This document shows positions 6,794 to 7,803 of a DNA stretch of 7,803 nt, one piece after another. The position numbers and the translations under genes were made by a program. Under the pieces are notes generated by a model, which saw only the letters and a program-made list of their open reading frames with translations, was not told the origin of the DNA and did not search any database. This stretch comes from Sulfurimonadaceae bacterium (GTDB lineage: Bacteria; Campylobacterota; Campylobacteria; Campylobacterales; Sulfurimonadaceae): positions 1 to 7,803 of the forward strand of contig JAUWRZ010000087.1 of NCBI GenBank assembly GCA_030610325.1, given 5' to 3'. Each line of letters starts with the position of its first letter. Within the stretch, counting starts at the first letter, position 1.

Positions 6794-7159
6794 CTAAAAG
6801 ATACTCTTTAACAGCTCCGTATAAAAGATCAGATAAAGTAAGAACAGCTGAATGACGACGATGAGCCAATAAAGTAACAGAAACTTCACTTTAGATATCT
6901 TATGATCGAACAACTGCTGTCCAAACAGTGCTCCGGGAGAACCGCCTGCGATAGCCAGAGTGTGTAACAAAAGCTCAGGAGCACGCTGCCAGTGACGGAT
7001 GGCACACAGTTTATCCAGACCATAAAGCAAGAACGTACCCACATTCACAGCGATCAGATAACTCACGAGCGGATGTAGTCTCAATTTAAACATAAGCAAG
7101 AAGAGAAGAGCCGCTGACAAGAGCAGCGTAGGGATCGCAAAACGCTTATAGGCGCTCAC
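6794..7159 (-). CDS. DUF1294 family small membrane protein
   Basis: This 121-residue membrane protein belongs, by motif, to the DUF1294 family, whose function is not established. Hydrophobic segments cover about residues 8-24, 30-47, 63-80 and 92-114. The conserved polar signature is YGLDK (46-50), a tryptophan-arginine region ending in RAPE (59-62), GGSPGALFGQ (72-81) and FDHKISKVKF (84-93). The start is GTG at 7159-7157, overlapping the stop of the preceding small gene as GTGA. The purine run GAGAGGGG lies immediately before it, which is close for a ribosome binding site, so translational coupling is likely. It ends in TAG at 6796-6794. It is co-directional with nuo but 129 bases away, and nothing in it suggests a role in complex I. 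Confidence 0.82.
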   Translation of the reverse strand: MSAYKRFAIPTLLLSAALLFLLMFKLRLHPLVSYLIAVNVGTFLLYGLDKLCAIRHWQRAPELLLHTLAIAGGSPGALFGQQLFDHKISKVKFLLLYWLIVVIQLFLLYLIFYTELLKSIF

Positions 7160-7347
7160 CCCCTCTCGCTTTTAAAGCGACACTCACCCACCGTGATCGT
7201 CTTTCCTCTGCCTATCTCACCTTTCACATAGGTCCAGGTCCCTTTGGGATCTGCGTCCCCAAGCTCCTCTTCGATGATACGAACTGCATCACTCTCGACT
7301 GTTGGCCGCCAGATCTTCTCATAAATATATTGTGTCAAAATTTTCAT
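7156..7347 (-). CDS. Unrecognised small protein, 63 residues
   Basis: I do not recognise this protein. It begins MKILTQYIYEKIWRPT and ends ITVGECRFKSERG. It has no signal peptide or membrane segment, a single cysteine (C57), and a mixture of acidic residues in the middle and basic ones near the end. It looks like a small soluble globular protein. A longer frame reaching 7449 exists, but its first 34 residues would overlap the start of the divergent response regulator and look non-coding, so the internal ATG at 7347-7345 is preferred. No good ribosome binding site precedes this ATG. A TTG a few codons later is an alternative. It overlaps the DUF1294 gene by 4 bases, so the two are probably co-transcribed. 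I judge it real because of the coupling and its sensible start. Confidence 0.6.
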   Translation of the reverse strand: MKILTQYIYEKIWRPTVESDAVRIIEEELGDADPKGTWTYVKGEIGRGKTITVGECRFKSERG

Positions 7348-7355
7348 GCTATGAT
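7347..7355 (+). promoter_or_regulatory. Candidate extended -10 promoter for the response regulator
   Basis: TGCTATGAT fits the extended -10 pattern (TGn followed by TATGAT, five of six matches). No good -35 lies at the expected distance. Transcription would start near 7362, giving a leader of about 55 bases. The element touches the start codon of the divergent small gene. Confidence 0.35.
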
Positions 7356-7401
7356 ACTGGCATATTAATGGATAATAACAGTTTAAATCCCCTCTATCAC
7401 C

Positions 7402-7407
7402 AGGAGA
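7402..7407 (+). promoter_or_regulatory. Ribosome binding site of the response regulator
   Basis: AGGAGA lies 10 bases before the ATG at 7418 and fixes the start of the plus-strand gene. No other in-frame start near it has a comparable site. Confidence 0.8.
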
Positions 7408-7417
7408 GCACACCAAT

Positions 7418-7803
7418 ATGTATAAAGAGATACTGAAAAACTTCACCATCCTTTATGTCGAAGATGAAGACGATATAAGACGCAATGCCGTTGAGTATCT
7501 GCAGCGTATCTGTAAAACGGTGCTTGAAGCCAGCAATGGAAAAGAGGCTATCAAGGTCTGGCAGGAGCATCATCCCGACATCATCATCACCGACATCAGT
7601 ATGCCAAAGCTAAACGGTCTGGATATGGCGAGATACATCCGTGCCACCGATACCGACACTCAGATCATCATCGCCACTGCCTATACGGACACCGAGTACC
7701 TTATGCAGGCTGTCGAACTGCAACTCGTCAAGTACCTCATCAAACCCATCACCAAAGATAAGCTCATAGCAGCCCTTGACCAGTCCATCAAGTTCATCGA
7801 AGA
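7418..7803 (+). CDS. Response regulator receiver-domain protein, 3' end cut by the window edge
   Basis: About 128 residues of a CheY-like receiver domain are visible. It would receive phosphate from a sensor histidine kinase not present in the window. The acidic pocket residues are E15 and D16 in ILYVEDEDD, with E17 following. The phosphorylated aspartate is D59 in DIIITDISMPKLNG. The conserved threonine is T87 in IIIATAYTD, and K109 lies in VKYLIKPI. All residues needed for phosphorylation are present. The frame is open at the right edge, just past the receiver domain, so an output domain may follow, but its type cannot be seen. The wording of the domain, especially the TAYTDTEYL and AVELQLVKYL stretches, resembles response regulators common in Campylobacterota. 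It is divergent from the small gene and the DUF1294 gene, and nothing visible links it to nuo. Confidence 0.93.
   Translation, partial: MYKEILKNFTILYVEDEDDIRRNAVEYLQRICKTVLEASNGKEAIKVWQEHHPDIIITDISMPKLNGLDMARYIRATDTDTQIIIATAYTDTEYLMQAVELQLVKYLIKPITKDKLIAALDQSIKFIE

Noticed and set aside
7348..7449. N-terminal extension of the 63-residue gene to 97 residues
   Set aside because: The extension would overlap the response-regulator start and its ribosome binding site, and its sequence is not protein-like.

Overview
The window is the front half of a respiratory complex I (NADH:quinone oxidoreductase, nuo) operon on the minus strand. It reads from right to left as nuoA, nuoB, a fused nuoCD, nuoE, nuoF, nuoG and nuoH, and nuoH runs off the left edge. 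Upstream of nuoA lie two small minus-strand genes: a DUF1294 membrane protein and an unrecognised 63-residue protein. A response regulator then starts on the plus strand and runs off the right edge. I see no tRNA, rRNA, insertion sequence or CRISPR array. Several long open frames on the plus strand under the nuo genes are antisense shadows.

The organism is probably a member of the Campylobacterota (Epsilonproteobacteria), perhaps a sulfur or hydrogen oxidiser of the Sulfurovum/Sulfurimonas kind. This is inferred mainly from the style of the response-regulator receiver domain and from NuoD and NuoH wording, so lineage confidence is moderate. Unlike the complex I of Campylobacter and Helicobacter, which lack ordinary NuoE and NuoF, this operon encodes both, plus a fused NuoCD.

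The nuo genes are tightly packed. Four junctions (CD/E, E/F, F/G, G/H) are 4-base ATGA overlaps, and A/B and B/CD overlap by about 10 bases, so translation is probably coupled along one transcript from a promoter in the 129-base gap before nuoA. Iron-sulfur ligands are visible for N1a (NuoE), N3 (NuoF), N1b, N5, N4 and N7 (NuoG), and N2 (NuoB).

Two observations deserve attention. First, nuoG carries an in-frame TAG at codon 79 (2153-2155). The reading frame on the far side is fully conserved NuoG in the same frame, so this is a nonsense codon (or a base-call error), not a frameshift. Second, NuoF keeps its FMN and N3 residues, but its NADH adenine-side pocket looks rebuilt: three normally conserved phenylalanines and one glutamate are replaced, the glutamate by lysine. 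This raises the possibility that this complex I uses NADPH or a protein electron donor. NuoG is also very short for the family, about 463 codons.
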